64,000 nucleotides of DNA, taken from positions 62,001 through 126,000 of the forward strand of contig NZ_JAPFQO010000013.1 in the NCBI RefSeq assembly GCF_026241195.1, in the 5' to 3' direction. Positions 1 through 9,416 of the stretch are shown piece after piece. The stretch's first letter is position 1. Every line of letters begins with the position of its first letter. Source of the DNA: Pontibacter anaerobius (lineage in GTDB: Bacteria; Bacteroidota; Bacteroidia; Cytophagales; Hymenobacteraceae). The notes beneath the pieces were generated by a model. That model was given only the letters and a program-made list of their open reading frames with translations. It was not told where the DNA came from and searched no databases. The translations under genes were made by a program, and so were the position numbers.

Positions 1-20
1 TTCTTTCTGGCGCCCTGGCG

Positions 21-941
21 CTACAGTTTTTTATAAAGATCCGGGTAGTCTGAGATTAACCCGTCCACGCCAAGCGCCTTAAGCCGCTGCATCTCCTCCA
101 GGCTGTTCACCGTCCAGGGGATAATTTTAATGCCGTACCTATGCGTTGCCTCTACGAGAGCGGGCGTAACGAGTTTAGCATAAGGGCTGTAAATATTGGG
201 GGTAAAGCCGAGTTGCTCCAGGTTTTTCTCAAGCCCCTTCAGGTTCTCCACCAGCAGCGAGGTTTTTATGTCCGGATGCTTGCGGTGCAGCACCTGCAGT
301 GTGCGCGGGTCAAAGGACTGTATGATAACGTAAGGGCGTATCTTTTTCTCATCTATCACAGCCACTAGCCTGTCCATAAAATCCTCAGGGGCAGGGTGAT
401 ATTTGCCATCGCCGGAAGGCTTGGACTTGGTTTCGATGTTGTAAAACACCTGTGGCAGGTTGTTTTCTTTGATGTATGCCTGCGCAGAGTCAATCACTTC
501 AGAAAGCAGCGGTTTATACGCCTTCATCAGCTGCTGCTGCGGAAACTTGCTGTAGTATTTTGAGCCTACATCAAAAGTGCGGATCTGGCTGTAAGGCATC
601 TGGTAGAGCAAATACTTTTTGGCATTAACCTTCGGTATCTCCTCACCAGTCGGAAGCAGCTCATGCTCCCGGTTAAAATAGGGGTCATGGGAGAGGAGCA
701 CCTGGCCATCCTGACTGATGTGCGCGTCCATTTCCAAGGTCGTCACCCCCAGCTCGAGCGCCTTTAGCATGGCTGGAATGGTGTTTTCGGGGAGTAAACC
801 GCGTGCCCCCCGGTGGCCCTCCAGGTCAAAGTCCGGGAGCGGCAGCATAGCTTCGGCAGGTGGTGTAGGTGTCATTTTACCGGACGTGCAGGCTGTTATA
901 AGTATAAAAACGGCTGACAAAGTATAAAGTATACCTCTCAT
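21..941 (-). CDS. Glycerophosphodiester phosphodiesterase family lipoprotein
   Basis: Predicted secreted hydrolase of the GDPD family (GlpQ/UgpQ), which cleaves glycerophosphodiesters to an alcohol and glycerol 3-phosphate. The N-terminus is a lipoprotein signal with the lipobox cysteine at residue 18 (ITAC), so the mature protein is probably membrane-anchored outside the cytoplasm. Family motifs are present: HRG at 43-45 followed by PENT, ExD at 70-72, and HD at 85-86. The C-terminal part has the barrel-closing region (IIPWTVN, DGLISDYPD). At 306 residues it is normal for periplasmic GDPDs. It ends at the window edge and appears to be a single-gene unit, with three copies of the AAGTATA word around its 5' end. 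Substrate is not determinable. Confidence 0.9.
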   Translation of the reverse strand: MRGILYTLSAVFILITACTSGKMTPTPPAEAMLPLPDFDLEGHRGARGLLPENTIPAMLKALELGVTTLEMDAHISQDGQVLLSHDPYFNREHELLPTGEEIPKVNAKKYLLYQMPYSQIRTFDVGSKYYSKFPQQQLMKAYKPLLSEVIDSAQAYIKENNLPQVFYNIETKSKPSGDGKYHPAPEDFMDRLVAVIDEKKIRPYVIIQSFDPRTLQVLHRKHPDIKTSLLVENLKGLEKNLEQLGFTPNIYSPYAKLVTPALVEATHRYGIKIIPWTVNSLEEMQRLKALGVDGLISDYPDLYKKL

Positions 942-1052
942 TTTTCTTACGTATGAAGTTGGCGAAGTTGAGATGGCGCATCAGCTGTTAAATCAAAAAT
1001 GCTATACTAAATAAAGAAATGCCGAAAGTTTATACTTGTTACCCCGCCTGTA

Positions 1053-1739
1053 TTACCTTTTACTGTAGTCGCGGGCTCCAAATATACCACTGCCCACACG
1101 TATCATCGTGCTTCCTTCTTCCAGAGCAATCCTCCAGTCCGAGGTCATCCCCATCGAAATTTCTTTAAAGTCGTCGTTGCCGATAAAAAAAGTCTCTTTC
1201 AGCCGTTTAAAGCAGGCACGCAGCTGCCCGAACTCCTGGCGTAGCTTCTGCTCGTTGTCGGTGTTCGTGGCAATACCCATCACGCCTGTTATACGGATAT
1301 ACTTCATCGCACGGTATTCCTCCGACTGTAGCAGCGCTTCAGCCTCCTTGCAGGTCATGCCATACTTTGTCTCCTCGTCGGCAATAGAAATCTGCAACAT
1401 ACAGTTAATGGGCAGGGTGCGGCCATACATCTCGGCACGTTTATTTATCTCCACCAGCAGTTTCAGGCTGTCTACAGATTCTATGGTATCTATAAACTCA
1501 GCGATATACTTTACCTTGTTTGTCTGCAAATGCCCTATCAGGTGCCAGGCGATGTCGTGTGGCAGCAGCGCATACTTGTCTACTAGTTCCTGCACCTTGT
1601 TCTCCCCAAAAAGGCGGTGACCGGCGTCATAAGCCTCTTTAATCACTTCCACCGGGTGTGTTTTGGAAACAGCTACCAGCCGGCAGGGTGTTTGGCGCAG
1701 CTGCTCGTCAAAGTAAAGTATGTTCTCTTTTATGCTCAT
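1053..1739 (-). CDS. YggS/PLPBP family pyridoxal-phosphate-binding protein
   Basis: Member of the YggS/PROSC family, cytosolic PLP-binding proteins that keep PLP available and affect amino and keto acid balance. No catalytic activity is established for the family. The PLP lysine is K26 in VAVSKTHPVE. Other family signatures are FGENKVQE, WHLIGHLQTNK, SMGMTSDW and the terminal RVGSGIFGAR. Length of 228 residues fits. It lies downstream of the batA gene on the same strand, with a 78-bp spacer that contains the repeated ten-mer CACTCATTCA on the minus strand. Confidence 0.93.
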   Translation of the reverse strand: MSIKENILYFDEQLRQTPCRLVAVSKTHPVEVIKEAYDAGHRLFGENKVQELVDKYALLPHDIAWHLIGHLQTNKVKYIAEFIDTIESVDSLKLLVEINKRAEMYGRTLPINCMLQISIADEETKYGMTCKEAEALLQSEEYRAMKYIRITGVMGIATNTDNEQKLRQEFGQLRACFKRLKETFFIGNDDFKEISMGMTSDWRIALEEGSTMIRVGSGIFGARDYSKR

Positions 1740-1765
1740 AGTTTTATATTATAATTCTGAATAAG

Positions 1766-1775
1766 TGAATGAGTG
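1766..1775 (-). repeat. Intergenic ten-mer CACTCATTCA, copy 1
   Basis: The exact ten-mer on the minus strand, in the short spacer upstream of the yggS-family start. Identical copies lie at 14185-14194 and 38664-38673, and a near copy at 57476-57485. Confidence 0.6.
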
Positions 1776-1817
1776 GATGAGCCCTCAACCACTAAACTTT
1801 CTACCTCTCTACCTCTC

Positions 1818-2870
1818 TTAGTCTTCCAGCACGTTGGCGATAAAGGTGTTTTTCAGCAGCATCCACACCAGCAGCAGCAGTAAAGCCCACTTCAGGTACA
1901 CCTGATAATAATCCTGCGTGTCGCGGAAACGCTTCTCGGTAACCTCTGTTTTCTCCAGGCGGTTGATGTTCTGGAACACCTGCTGCAGCGCATTTTTGGA
2001 GTCGGCCCGGAAAAACTTGCCGTCGGCGATCTGCGCGATCTGCCGGAGGTTTGACTCATCCATTTCCGTTTCCACGTACAGCACCTGCCCAGAACCATCC
2101 ACATTGTATGGTATCTTCCCATCTTTACCAATCCCGATGGTATAAAGTTTTATGCCGTAACCGTAGGCAAGTTGTGCCGCCAGCTCTGGGTTCAAGCTAC
2201 CGGCCGTGTTTTCGCCATCACTGATAAGTATGATAACCTTCCCTTTGGCATTTGAATCGCGCATGCGGTTAATGGCTACTGCCAGGGCACTTCCTATGGC
2301 GGTGCCATCATGCTGAATCATCTTAAATCCGATGGAGTTTATACTTTCGCGCAGCAGGTCATAATCGGTTGTGAGGGGGGCTAGGGAGTAGGCATCGCCG
2401 GCAAACACCACCATCCCGATACGGTCCTGCACACGGCCGTTTATAAATCCAAGGGCCACCTCTTTGGCGGCTTCCAGGCGGTTGGGCTTAATGTCCTGCA
2501 GCTCCATAGAGCCTGATACATCCAGCACCAGCACGATATCTATACCCTCGGAGGTGAGCTCCAGTTGCTCATTTATAAGCTGAGGCCTTGCCAGGGCCAC
2601 TAGTACCAGTAGGGTAAAAAGCATAAATACCAGCCGGGGAAGGAATCGAAGCAAACTGCTCCACTGCCAGCTCACGCGCCCCTCAAACAAAGCCATGTCC
2701 AGTTTCAGGCGGGTGTTGCGCCGCAGCAGCGACTTAAGTATGAACAGCAGCGGAATAACCGGCAGCGCATAAAGCACCGACGGGTACACCCACTCAAAGG
2801 AGCGTAGGGTACTGTAGCTAAACCACTCCAGGCTTAGCCAGTCCCAGAGCGTGTTATTTATTTCTAGCAT
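1818..2870 (-). CDS. batA: BatA-type von Willebrand factor A membrane protein
   Basis: Membrane-anchored VWA protein of the Bacteroides aerotolerance (Bat) type. Two hydrophobic segments (about 35-50 and 77-95) precede a VWA domain with an intact MIDAS motif DxSxS (D117, S119, S121) and a conserved SDGE further on. A final hydrophobic segment lies near 325-342. The 350-residue length and topology match BatA/BatB. It overlaps the preceding gene by 17 bp, so the two are probably co-translated. Bat proteins are thought to work with MoxR-type ATPases at the envelope, but their precise role is unsettled. No MoxR, BatB or BatC gene is seen nearby. Confidence 0.88.
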   Translation of the reverse strand: MLEINNTLWDWLSLEWFSYSTLRSFEWVYPSVLYALPVIPLLFILKSLLRRNTRLKLDMALFEGRVSWQWSSLLRFLPRLVFMLFTLLVLVALARPQLINEQLELTSEGIDIVLVLDVSGSMELQDIKPNRLEAAKEVALGFINGRVQDRIGMVVFAGDAYSLAPLTTDYDLLRESINSIGFKMIQHDGTAIGSALAVAINRMRDSNAKGKVIILISDGENTAGSLNPELAAQLAYGYGIKLYTIGIGKDGKIPYNVDGSGQVLYVETEMDESNLRQIAQIADGKFFRADSKNALQQVFQNINRLEKTEVTEKRFRDTQDYYQVYLKWALLLLLVWMLLKNTFIANVLED

Positions 2871-3765
2871 TTCTGATCTGTTCGCGGTGTAGTTGGTAGC
2901 GCTCCTTCGAGAAGCGGCGCAGCATGCTCAGGGCTAGGTTTGCCTCACCCTCCGACTCTGACTGCAGGTTACCGTAGATCGCTTTATCGCAGATACGAAG
3001 GGCGGTGTTTATTTCCTCATCGTTTTGATAAAATTCCACGATTTCCTTAGTGGTGAACGAGTTGATGCCGCTGCGCTCCAGCTTGGTCAGGTAGTTTTTC
3101 CAAAGCGTAACGGCCTTCTCCAGGCTTGCCTGCACCCCGGATTTCTGAAAGCGGTCTTTGTGGGAGTTGAAGCGAGAAGTATAGTACAGGTGGTCTTTTC
3201 GGAGACGATACAGTTTATACCTGCGTTTGATCGATTGCCCGAAGATAAGCCAGACCAAAGCAACAAGGGCAACAGCCGTAACTACCCAAAGCAGCATCAG
3301 AGGCCAATTGAAACGCTCCTCCACGGTTGCCAGTTCCGTCTCTACCTTTACCTGTAGCGGCTCCTGCACTGTTTGTACCAGTTGTTTCAGGCGAACGGCG
3401 CTGGCATTGGTAAACAGTTCTACCGTATCCAGCTCGCGCAGCACATACACCGGCAGCGCCAGCTGCTGCAGAGTATCTGTCTCAAAGCTACGCAAGGTAT
3501 AAACTGCGCTATCGGTGCTTATACCTTGCGCCGTGCGGGTAGGGTAAAAGTTGTTCCGTACCAGTTCAAAGGGAGCGAAGTTATAGGTGTCGGCAGGAAG
3601 CACAACCTCCAGCGTATCAGCGTGGCGGTACACTAACGTATACTGCACCAGTTCACCCAGCTGAATGGTGTCGCGGTTAAAGAAGCCCTCGGGCTTCTGT
3701 GGCTTTTGGGCCTGTGCCACCAGCTGCCAGAGACTCAAAAGTATAAATATAGATAGCTTACGCAC
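2854..3765 (-). CDS. Bat-operon membrane protein with N-terminal exported domain
   Basis: A 303-residue protein with a signal peptide (cleavage probably after AQA near residue 20), an exported domain of about 125 residues, one transmembrane helix (about 156-175) and a basic cytoplasmic tail of about 125 residues. This layout, sandwiched between DUF58 and BatA genes, is that of the poorly named Bat-associated (DUF4381-like) proteins. The overlap with DUF58 upstream is 8 bp and with batA downstream 17 bp. No catalytic motif is evident. It is likely a structural or adaptor subunit of a MoxR/VWA complex, by context only. Confidence 0.65.
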   Translation of the reverse strand: MRKLSIFILLSLWQLVAQAQKPQKPEGFFNRDTIQLGELVQYTLVYRHADTLEVVLPADTYNFAPFELVRNNFYPTRTAQGISTDSAVYTLRSFETDTLQQLALPVYVLRELDTVELFTNASAVRLKQLVQTVQEPLQVKVETELATVEERFNWPLMLLWVVTAVALVALVWLIFGQSIKRRYKLYRLRKDHLYYTSRFNSHKDRFQKSGVQASLEKAVTLWKNYLTKLERSGINSFTTKEIVEFYQNDEEINTALRICDKAIYGNLQSESEGEANLALSMLRRFSKERYQLHREQIRNARNK

Positions 3766-4639
3766 TTTTCTTAGTTGACTTATTCCTGAGCCTGAACAGG
3801 TTTACCAGTTGTGGCACGTAATCCTCGTTCGTGTCGATGGCCAGGTAGTTGGCCTGGTATTTCTGGCACAGGCGCATGAGCTGCTCCTGGTTCTCCTGGT
3901 ACTGCGCCAGGTAGCGTTTCTGAAATTCCTCGCCCGAGGTATTCAGCCAGAGCGTTCGGCCAGTTTCCCGATCAAGTATAGGCACGATGCCCATGGCAGG
4001 CAACTCCTGCTCCCGCACATCACGCAGGTGCAGCACGATCAGGTCGTGCCGACGAGCCAGCATGCTCAGCTCTTTCTCATAGTTGTTGTCTATAAAATCG
4101 GAAAGGAGCAGGATGATGCTGCGGCGCTTGATAATGTCCAGGGTCAGTTTTATACCTGCGGCCAGGTTGGTCTTAACTGATTTCGGCTCCAGTTCACTCA
4201 GCGCCTTTATAATAGCGTAAGCCTGCTGTATACCTTTAGCGGGCTTCAGGTACTTCTCTTTCCTGTCGGAGATGCAGATAATGCCAATCTGGCTTTGCTG
4301 CCGCGCTGCCGACAGGGCCAGCACGCCGCATATCTCTTTGCCCACGTCCAGTTTCTGCTGTGCGCCGGTGCCAATCCGTTGCGAGGCGCTCACGTCCAGC
4401 ATCAGAAACACGGACTGCTCCTTCTCCTCCCGGTAGGTTTTTATAAAAGTGCCATGGCCTTTAGCCGATACATTCCAGTCGATGGAGCGCACGTCGTCGC
4501 CATATTGGTAGGCGCGCACGTCATCAAACTCCAGCCCCGTGCCTTTAAACACCGAGTGGAAATCGCCTTGCATTTGCGTGGTAATGGCTTTCCGGATGCG
4601 TATTTCGTACTTACGTAGCTTCTTAACAAGCTCTCTCAT
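3758..4639 (-). CDS. DUF58 domain protein
   Basis: A 293-residue DUF58 protein, a VWA-like family usually encoded beside a MoxR ATPase. The diagnostic stretch runs G-T-G-LEFDDVRxYxxGDDxRxIDWN (about residues 33-56), followed by the degenerate MIDAS-like MLDVSAS. It is the first gene of the transcript with the two Bat-type genes. Unusually, no moxR gene precedes it. A divergent DUF4296 lipoprotein gene starts 58 bp away instead. It is probably cytosolic. Confidence 0.92.
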   Translation of the reverse strand: MRELVKKLRKYEIRIRKAITTQMQGDFHSVFKGTGLEFDDVRAYQYGDDVRSIDWNVSAKGHGTFIKTYREEKEQSVFLMLDVSASQRIGTGAQQKLDVGKEICGVLALSAARQQSQIGIICISDRKEKYLKPAKGIQQAYAIIKALSELEPKSVKTNLAAGIKLTLDIIKRRSIILLLSDFIDNNYEKELSMLARRHDLIVLHLRDVREQELPAMGIVPILDRETGRTLWLNTSGEEFQKRYLAQYQENQEQLMRLCQKYQANYLAIDTNEDYVPQLVNLFRLRNKSTKKSA

Positions 4640-4697
4640 GAGAAGGTAACCTGCAGTCTGATTTTAAAATTAAGCTATAAACTCGTAATATGCACCC

Positions 4698-5096
4698 GTG
4701 AAAAAACTTTTCTGCATACTTTTTTGCCTCAGCCTGCTTGGCTGCCAGAGCCAGAACGAAAAAAAACCTAAGGATATGATACCGCAGGAGAAGATGGTTC
4801 GTATCCTGGCGGACATCCATACAACCGAGGCGCTTATCGAAACAAACGTGATTTACCCTGATACGGCCCTGATGTCGTTTAACCAGGAGCAGGCAAAAAT
4901 ATTTGAGCAGTACGATGTTACGCAGGAGCAGTTTAAGGATACCTACAACTATTACCTTCGTAATATTGAAGAGATGGATGTGCTTTACGAGATAGTGGTG
5001 GATACCCTGAGCGTGCGCGAGTCAAAGATGCAGGCAAAGCACCGTCAACCCCAGGATTCTGCAGCCCAGTCATCTGATGGGCGATTGGCTCAGTAA
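4698..5096 (+). CDS. DUF4296 domain lipoprotein
   Basis: A 132-residue lipoprotein (signal peptide with lipobox LLGC, Cys16). The conserved part (MIPQEKMVRILADIHTTEA, about 27-45) is the signature of DUF4296, a family found essentially in Bacteroidota. No function is known. It is divergent from the DUF58 gene and convergent with csaA, whose stop is 10 bp away. The last 20 residues are polar and low complexity. Confidence 0.85.
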   Translation: MKKLFCILFCLSLLGCQSQNEKKPKDMIPQEKMVRILADIHTTEALIETNVIYPDTALMSFNQEQAKIFEQYDVTQEQFKDTYNYYLRNIEEMDVLYEIVVDTLSVRESKMQAKHRQPQDSAAQSSDGRLAQ

Positions 5097-5106
5097 GTCC
5101 GGCTCC

Positions 5107-5442
5107 CTACATCAGCTTACTGCCGTTGGGCACCTTGCCGGCAGGCTGTGCCAGAATAATATCTCCGTCCTCGTCTGCGAAGCCCGTTACGAGTACTTCT
5201 GACATAAAACTACCGATCTGCTTTTTCCCGAGGTTGGTGACGCAGAGCACCTGCATGCCCACCAGTTCCTGCGGCTTGTAGTGCTTGGTGATCTGTGCGC
5301 TTGATTTTTTCATACCCAGGGGGCCCAAATCTACCTGCAGTTTATAGGCTGGCCTGCGCGCTTCCGGGAACTCCTCCGCTGAAATGATAGTGCCTACCCG
5401 GATATCGGTTTTCTCGAATTCCTGCCAACTGATCTGCTCCAT
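5107..5442 (-). CDS. csaA: CsaA-type tRNA-binding / secretion chaperone-like protein
   Basis: A small OB-fold protein matching CsaA, a dimeric tRNA-binding-domain protein also reported to have export-related chaperone activity in Bacillus. The characteristic parts are F-x-K-x-DIRVGTI near the N-terminus, SSAQIT in the middle and PNGSKLM at the end. The start at 5442 (MEQISW) gives 111 residues, the usual family length. An upstream in-frame ATG at 5463 would add seven residues without family support. It is convergent with the DUF4296 gene. Confidence 0.9.
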   Translation of the reverse strand: MEQISWQEFEKTDIRVGTIISAEEFPEARRPAYKLQVDLGPLGMKKSSAQITKHYKPQELVGMQVLCVTNLGKKQIGSFMSEVLVTGFADEDGDIILAQPAGKVPNGSKLM

Positions 5443-5683
5443 AGTACGTGCGGATGCATGCATAGCTTCTGTTTCTTTTGTTGATGACGCTCAAGATAAG
5501 TATAAGTTCCGAGGCTTTCCAGTACTGATAAGCATAAGGGCTCATCTTTAGTCGGAATTACCAGCCTAAAACCCCTAATGTGGCCTTTGAGCAACATAAG
5601 CCAACTTGCTTCGTACTCCTATGCATCCGGCACTGCCTGCTTGGTAATGCCACAAAAACTACCATTCGTACAAAATAAAAACT

Positions 5684-7216
5684 ATGAAAAAGGAATCCGG
5701 AGCCACTTTGCCTGTTTGGATGAACCACGTGCAACTGCCAGCAACCAAAATGCTTGGCGAAAACATTACGTGTGATGTTTGTGTCGTGGGGGCAGGCATA
5801 GCAGGGCTTACCACTGCCTACCTGCTGGCCAAAGAAGGTAAGCGGGTAGTGGTGCTGGAGTCTAAAGAGATCGGGGGCGGCGAAACCAGCCGTACCACAG
5901 CGCACCTGTCTAACGCACTAGACGAGCAGTATTATAACCTGATAAAGCTTTTCGGTAAAGACGGCGCACGCCTTGCTTGCCAAAGCCATGGGAAGGCGAT
6001 TGATAAAATCGAGGAAATTGCAGCCGAAGAAAGTATAGATTGCGATTTTACCCGTGTGGATGGCTTTCTGTTTGCTACTTCAGCGGAAGAGCAAGAGAAA
6101 CTGATGCAGGAACTGGAGGCGCTGCAGCAGATCGGGTGGCAGGATGTTGTGATGCGCAAGCATTGCCCGGTGGATACCCTGACGGCTTTCCCTTGCCTGC
6201 ACTATCCAAACCAAGCCCGCTTCCATGTTATGAAATACCTGAGCGGGCTCGCCAAGGCAGTGATAGACAACGGAGGCAGCATCTACACCGGTACCCACGT
6301 GAAGAGTTTTAAGTCGGGTGCTGTGGCAACCGTAGTTTCCGCCAACGGGCATTCCGTTTCTTCCAACCACCTGGTAGTGGCAACCAACACACCGGTAAAT
6401 GACATGCTCACGATACACACCAAACAGGCGCCTTACCGGACCTATGCCCTAGCTGTTCAGGTGCCAAAAGACGCAGTGGCCGATGCTCTTTACTGGGACA
6501 TGAAAGATCCTTATCACTATATCCGGTTGCAGAAAGACACCGCTAACGAGGCGCAGTATGATCTGCTGATAGTGGGTGGCGAAGACCACAAAACCGGGCA
6601 GCACGACCACCCAATTGAGTGTTTCCAGGAACTGGAGCGCTGGACCAGGCTCAAATTTCCGATGGCGGAAGAGGTGCAGTACCGCTGGTCTGGCCAGGTG
6701 TATGAGCCTGTGGACGGTTTGGCTTACATTGGCCGCAATCCGGGGGATGAAGAGAATGTATACATTGCCACTGGTGATTCCGGACACGGCATGACGCATG
6801 GCACTATCGCCGGAATGCTCATCACGGACCTCATCATAGAGCGCCCAAACCCATGGGCCAAGTTATATGATCCGTCACGGGTAAGCCTTAAATCGGCAGG
6901 GGAGTTCCTGAAGGAGAACCTGAATGTGGCGGCGCAAATGAAAGATTACGTAACACCCGGCGATGTAGAAGATCCATCGCAGGTTTTACCGGGCACCGGC
7001 CGCATAATGCGCAAAGGGACGAGCAAAATAGCCGTTTACTGCGATCAGGATGGTGTACGGCACCAGTGCTCAGCCGTGTGCCCGCACATGGGCTGCGTGG
7101 TTAGCTGGAACAGCGTGGAAAGCTCCTGGGATTGTCCATGTCACGGTTCCCGCTTCGATCCGCAGGGTAAGGTAATCTCGGGTCCATCCACCAAAAATCT
7201 GGGCCCTGCAAGTTGA
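5684..7216 (+). CDS. FAD-dependent oxidoreductase with C-terminal Rieske domain
   Basis: A 510-residue fusion. The N-terminal D-amino-acid-oxidase-like FAD domain has the dinucleotide-binding GxGxxG at 36-41 and an acidic strand end (VVVLE). The last about 80 residues form a Rieske [2Fe-2S] domain with CPHMGC and CPCHGS, which give the expected Cys-His/Cys-His ligands. Such fusions occur in many bacteria, and their substrate is mostly unknown. The Rieske centre presumably feeds or drains electrons at the flavin. No signal peptide is seen, so it is probably cytosolic. It is a single gene with a 220-bp upstream spacer. Confidence 0.92.
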   Translation: MKKESGATLPVWMNHVQLPATKMLGENITCDVCVVGAGIAGLTTAYLLAKEGKRVVVLESKEIGGGETSRTTAHLSNALDEQYYNLIKLFGKDGARLACQSHGKAIDKIEEIAAEESIDCDFTRVDGFLFATSAEEQEKLMQELEALQQIGWQDVVMRKHCPVDTLTAFPCLHYPNQARFHVMKYLSGLAKAVIDNGGSIYTGTHVKSFKSGAVATVVSANGHSVSSNHLVVATNTPVNDMLTIHTKQAPYRTYALAVQVPKDAVADALYWDMKDPYHYIRLQKDTANEAQYDLLIVGGEDHKTGQHDHPIECFQELERWTRLKFPMAEEVQYRWSGQVYEPVDGLAYIGRNPGDEENVYIATGDSGHGMTHGTIAGMLITDLIIERPNPWAKLYDPSRVSLKSAGEFLKENLNVAAQMKDYVTPGDVEDPSQVLPGTGRIMRKGTSKIAVYCDQDGVRHQCSAVCPHMGCVVSWNSVESSWDCPCHGSRFDPQGKVISGPSTKNLGPAS

Positions 7217-7258
7217 TAAGGTATAAATTAAGCTATACATGCTGGAGTGTTACGCCTA

Positions 7259-7846
7259 CTATTGGTAAGCCTCCAGCTTTTTAAGGCGTGCGGCTATACT
7301 TGCGGCCCATGCCTGCTGCTCATCTTTATCGAGCCCATGCTTAGATGCCTGATCAAACAGGTCCTGCTCAGCTTTCCAGCGCTTAAATGCCTCGTTTACC
7401 ATCAAACCTAATTTTGCTTTAAGGTTGGAGCAGCTTATTGTTTGCAAGTCGTGACGGAGCTGGCGGGCATGAACCTCTGTCAGGTCGAAGTGCAGCTGTT
7501 CGTGGGCCAGCAGTTTATCTGAACTTTTTTTCTTGGACCAGGACTGCTGCGGCAGGAAAACACATTTTACCTTATAGGTGTACTGGTTGTTTTTACAGCC
7601 TGCGTTAACGGCTAAATTAGCTGCTGTCAGGGCATGGTGTGGGTTTGTATCGTCAGGAAGGCCTTTAAAATCATCCCAGGAAAGACGCCGGTCCGTAGAC
7701 CAGATAACTGTCTCGCTTGTAGAATTTTCTGTAGGTGAGTTTAAATCTGTTCTTGCAACTGAGATAGCTGCTGCAGAAGCTTCAGGGTAGAGCAGTGGCA
7801 GCAGTATTCTTGCCCACACAGACAGGAATAAGGTAAAAGTAAACAT
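7259..7846 (-). CDS. Putative secreted DUF922-type zinc protease
   Basis: A 195-residue protein with a signal peptide (hydrophobic core 3-20, likely cleavage after ASA near 25). The middle has WDDFKG and the metalloprotease-like HEQLH motif (His-Glu-x-x-His), followed by HFDLTEVHARQ, which fits DUF922, a family of predicted Zn-dependent peptidases. Substrate is unknown. It is monocistronic and ends 42 bp from the convergent FAD-Rieske gene. Confidence 0.75.
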   Translation of the reverse strand: MFTFTLFLSVWARILLPLLYPEASAAAISVARTDLNSPTENSTSETVIWSTDRRLSWDDFKGLPDDTNPHHALTAANLAVNAGCKNNQYTYKVKCVFLPQQSWSKKKSSDKLLAHEQLHFDLTEVHARQLRHDLQTISCSNLKAKLGLMVNEAFKRWKAEQDLFDQASKHGLDKDEQQAWAASIAARLKKLEAYQ

Positions 7847-7925
7847 GTAGGACTCGGCTAAAAGTTAATACTGTTTCTATTATGGCAACAGCAGCTACCG
7901 ATAAAAAGTGCCCGGAATTTGTACT

Positions 7926-9269
7926 TTACCTGAGTGTCAGCTGGTTGCTTAATTTTCTGAACCGTAAGGTAAGCAGTACCGCCGCTACCGACAGGCCGGT
8001 GAGAAGTCCCATCCACACTCCATTCACGCCGAAGCCGGCTTTAAAACAAAGCAGGTAACCTACCGGAAGCCCTACCACCCAGTAAGCTAATAACGAAATA
8101 AGGCTCGGGATTCGTACATCCTCCAGACCGCGTAAGGCACCAAGCCCAACCACCTGCACACCATCGGATATCTGGAAAAGCGCGGCGATGATCAGAAGGC
8201 CCGAGGCCAGTTGAATCACTTCCGGGTCATCAATGTAAAGCATAGGTATAAGCCTGTTGAACAGCACCATCAAAAGGCCGCTGCCCATCATAAAGACTAT
8301 TCCCATGACAAGGTTACTGTAGCCCGCCATGCGCATGGCCTCAAAGTTACCGAGCCCTTTCTGGTTGCCCACACGTATGGTGGCGGCTGCGGCTATACCA
8401 CTGGCCATCATGTAAGTAACCGCTGCCACATTTATGGCTATCTGGTGCGCGGCAAGCTCTTTGGCGCCGAGCCAGCCGATCATGATGGCAGAGAAACTGA
8501 AGGCCCCCATCTCAAAGATCATTTGCCCGGATATAGGCAGGCCCAGTTTAAAAATGCGATACATGTGGATGAAGGAGAGATGGCGCAGGCGCAGGAAATG
8601 CCTGAACACCTCGAAGCGTTTGGCATAAAGTACCCAGCCTGCCATAGCTATCGCCATCACGACACGCGAAATCAACGTTGCCCAGCCAGCCCCGACCAGC
8701 CCCATTGGCTCAAACCCAAGCTTTCCAAAGATCAGAATGTAATTGAGGACCACGTTAAGGCCATTGGCAAGTATAGAAATGTACATGGCCTGCTTTGTGA
8801 GGGAAAGCCCCTCTGCAAATTGCCGGAATGCCTGGAAAAACATGAGCGGCACCATCGACAGAAACAGGATATTAATGTACGGGATAGCCAGTTCCACCAC
8901 TTTGGGAGGTTGGTCAAGCACCGTGATATAAGGGGATAGAAAATACCCGGCTATAAATAAGAGAATGCCTAAAAGCACGTTGGAAACCAAGCCATTGAGC
9001 AGTAGCAAGGAGATTCGGGTATAGTTGCGACGGCCATCGGCAGCTGCAATAAGCGGCGTTATACTATAGGAAACGCCAAGCCCGAAAACCAGGGTGATGG
9101 TAAAAATGCTGTTGCCCAAAGAGGCTGCCGCCAGTGGCATGGTTCCCGTCTGGCCCACCATCAAGCTATCGAATACGCTCACCAGAATATGCCCTAGCTG
9201 GCTTAGCACCACTGGGTAGGCGAGGGTAAAGTTCTTAGAAAAGTGTTGCTTGTATTCTGGGATATCCAT
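7926..9269 (-). CDS. MATE family multidrug/cation exporter
   Basis: A 447-residue polytopic membrane protein with about twelve hydrophobic helices in two related halves. It matches the MATE (NorM/DinF) family, which exports cationic compounds with Na+ or H+ influx. The N-terminal half has the typical LSQLGHILVSVFDSLMVGQ region and the second half a matching GQMIFEMGAF segment. The specific substrate cannot be told from sequence. It is a single gene, with a 147-bp upstream spacer holding one palindromic AAGTATACTT. Confidence 0.93.
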   Translation of the reverse strand: MDIPEYKQHFSKNFTLAYPVVLSQLGHILVSVFDSLMVGQTGTMPLAAASLGNSIFTITLVFGLGVSYSITPLIAAADGRRNYTRISLLLLNGLVSNVLLGILLFIAGYFLSPYITVLDQPPKVVELAIPYINILFLSMVPLMFFQAFRQFAEGLSLTKQAMYISILANGLNVVLNYILIFGKLGFEPMGLVGAGWATLISRVVMAIAMAGWVLYAKRFEVFRHFLRLRHLSFIHMYRIFKLGLPISGQMIFEMGAFSFSAIMIGWLGAKELAAHQIAINVAAVTYMMASGIAAAATIRVGNQKGLGNFEAMRMAGYSNLVMGIVFMMGSGLLMVLFNRLIPMLYIDDPEVIQLASGLLIIAALFQISDGVQVVGLGALRGLEDVRIPSLISLLAYWVVGLPVGYLLCFKAGFGVNGVWMGLLTGLSVAAVLLTLRFRKLSNQLTLR

Positions 9270-9416
9270 GCGGCGCGAATCTGGCTAATCAGGCCGCAAA
9301 ATTAGGAGAAATAACCGACTTTAACTCTCGAAGTAAGGTTGATTCTTCTGGTTTAGCTCATGTGTCAATAACTCAACAAGTATACTTCCGGTAGTAAGGT
9401 GCTGAAAACCAACGTT

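Noticed and set aside
8211..8939. Plus-strand frame of 242 codons inside the MATE gene
   Set aside because: His-rich shadow product. The MATE frame is supported by its helix pattern.
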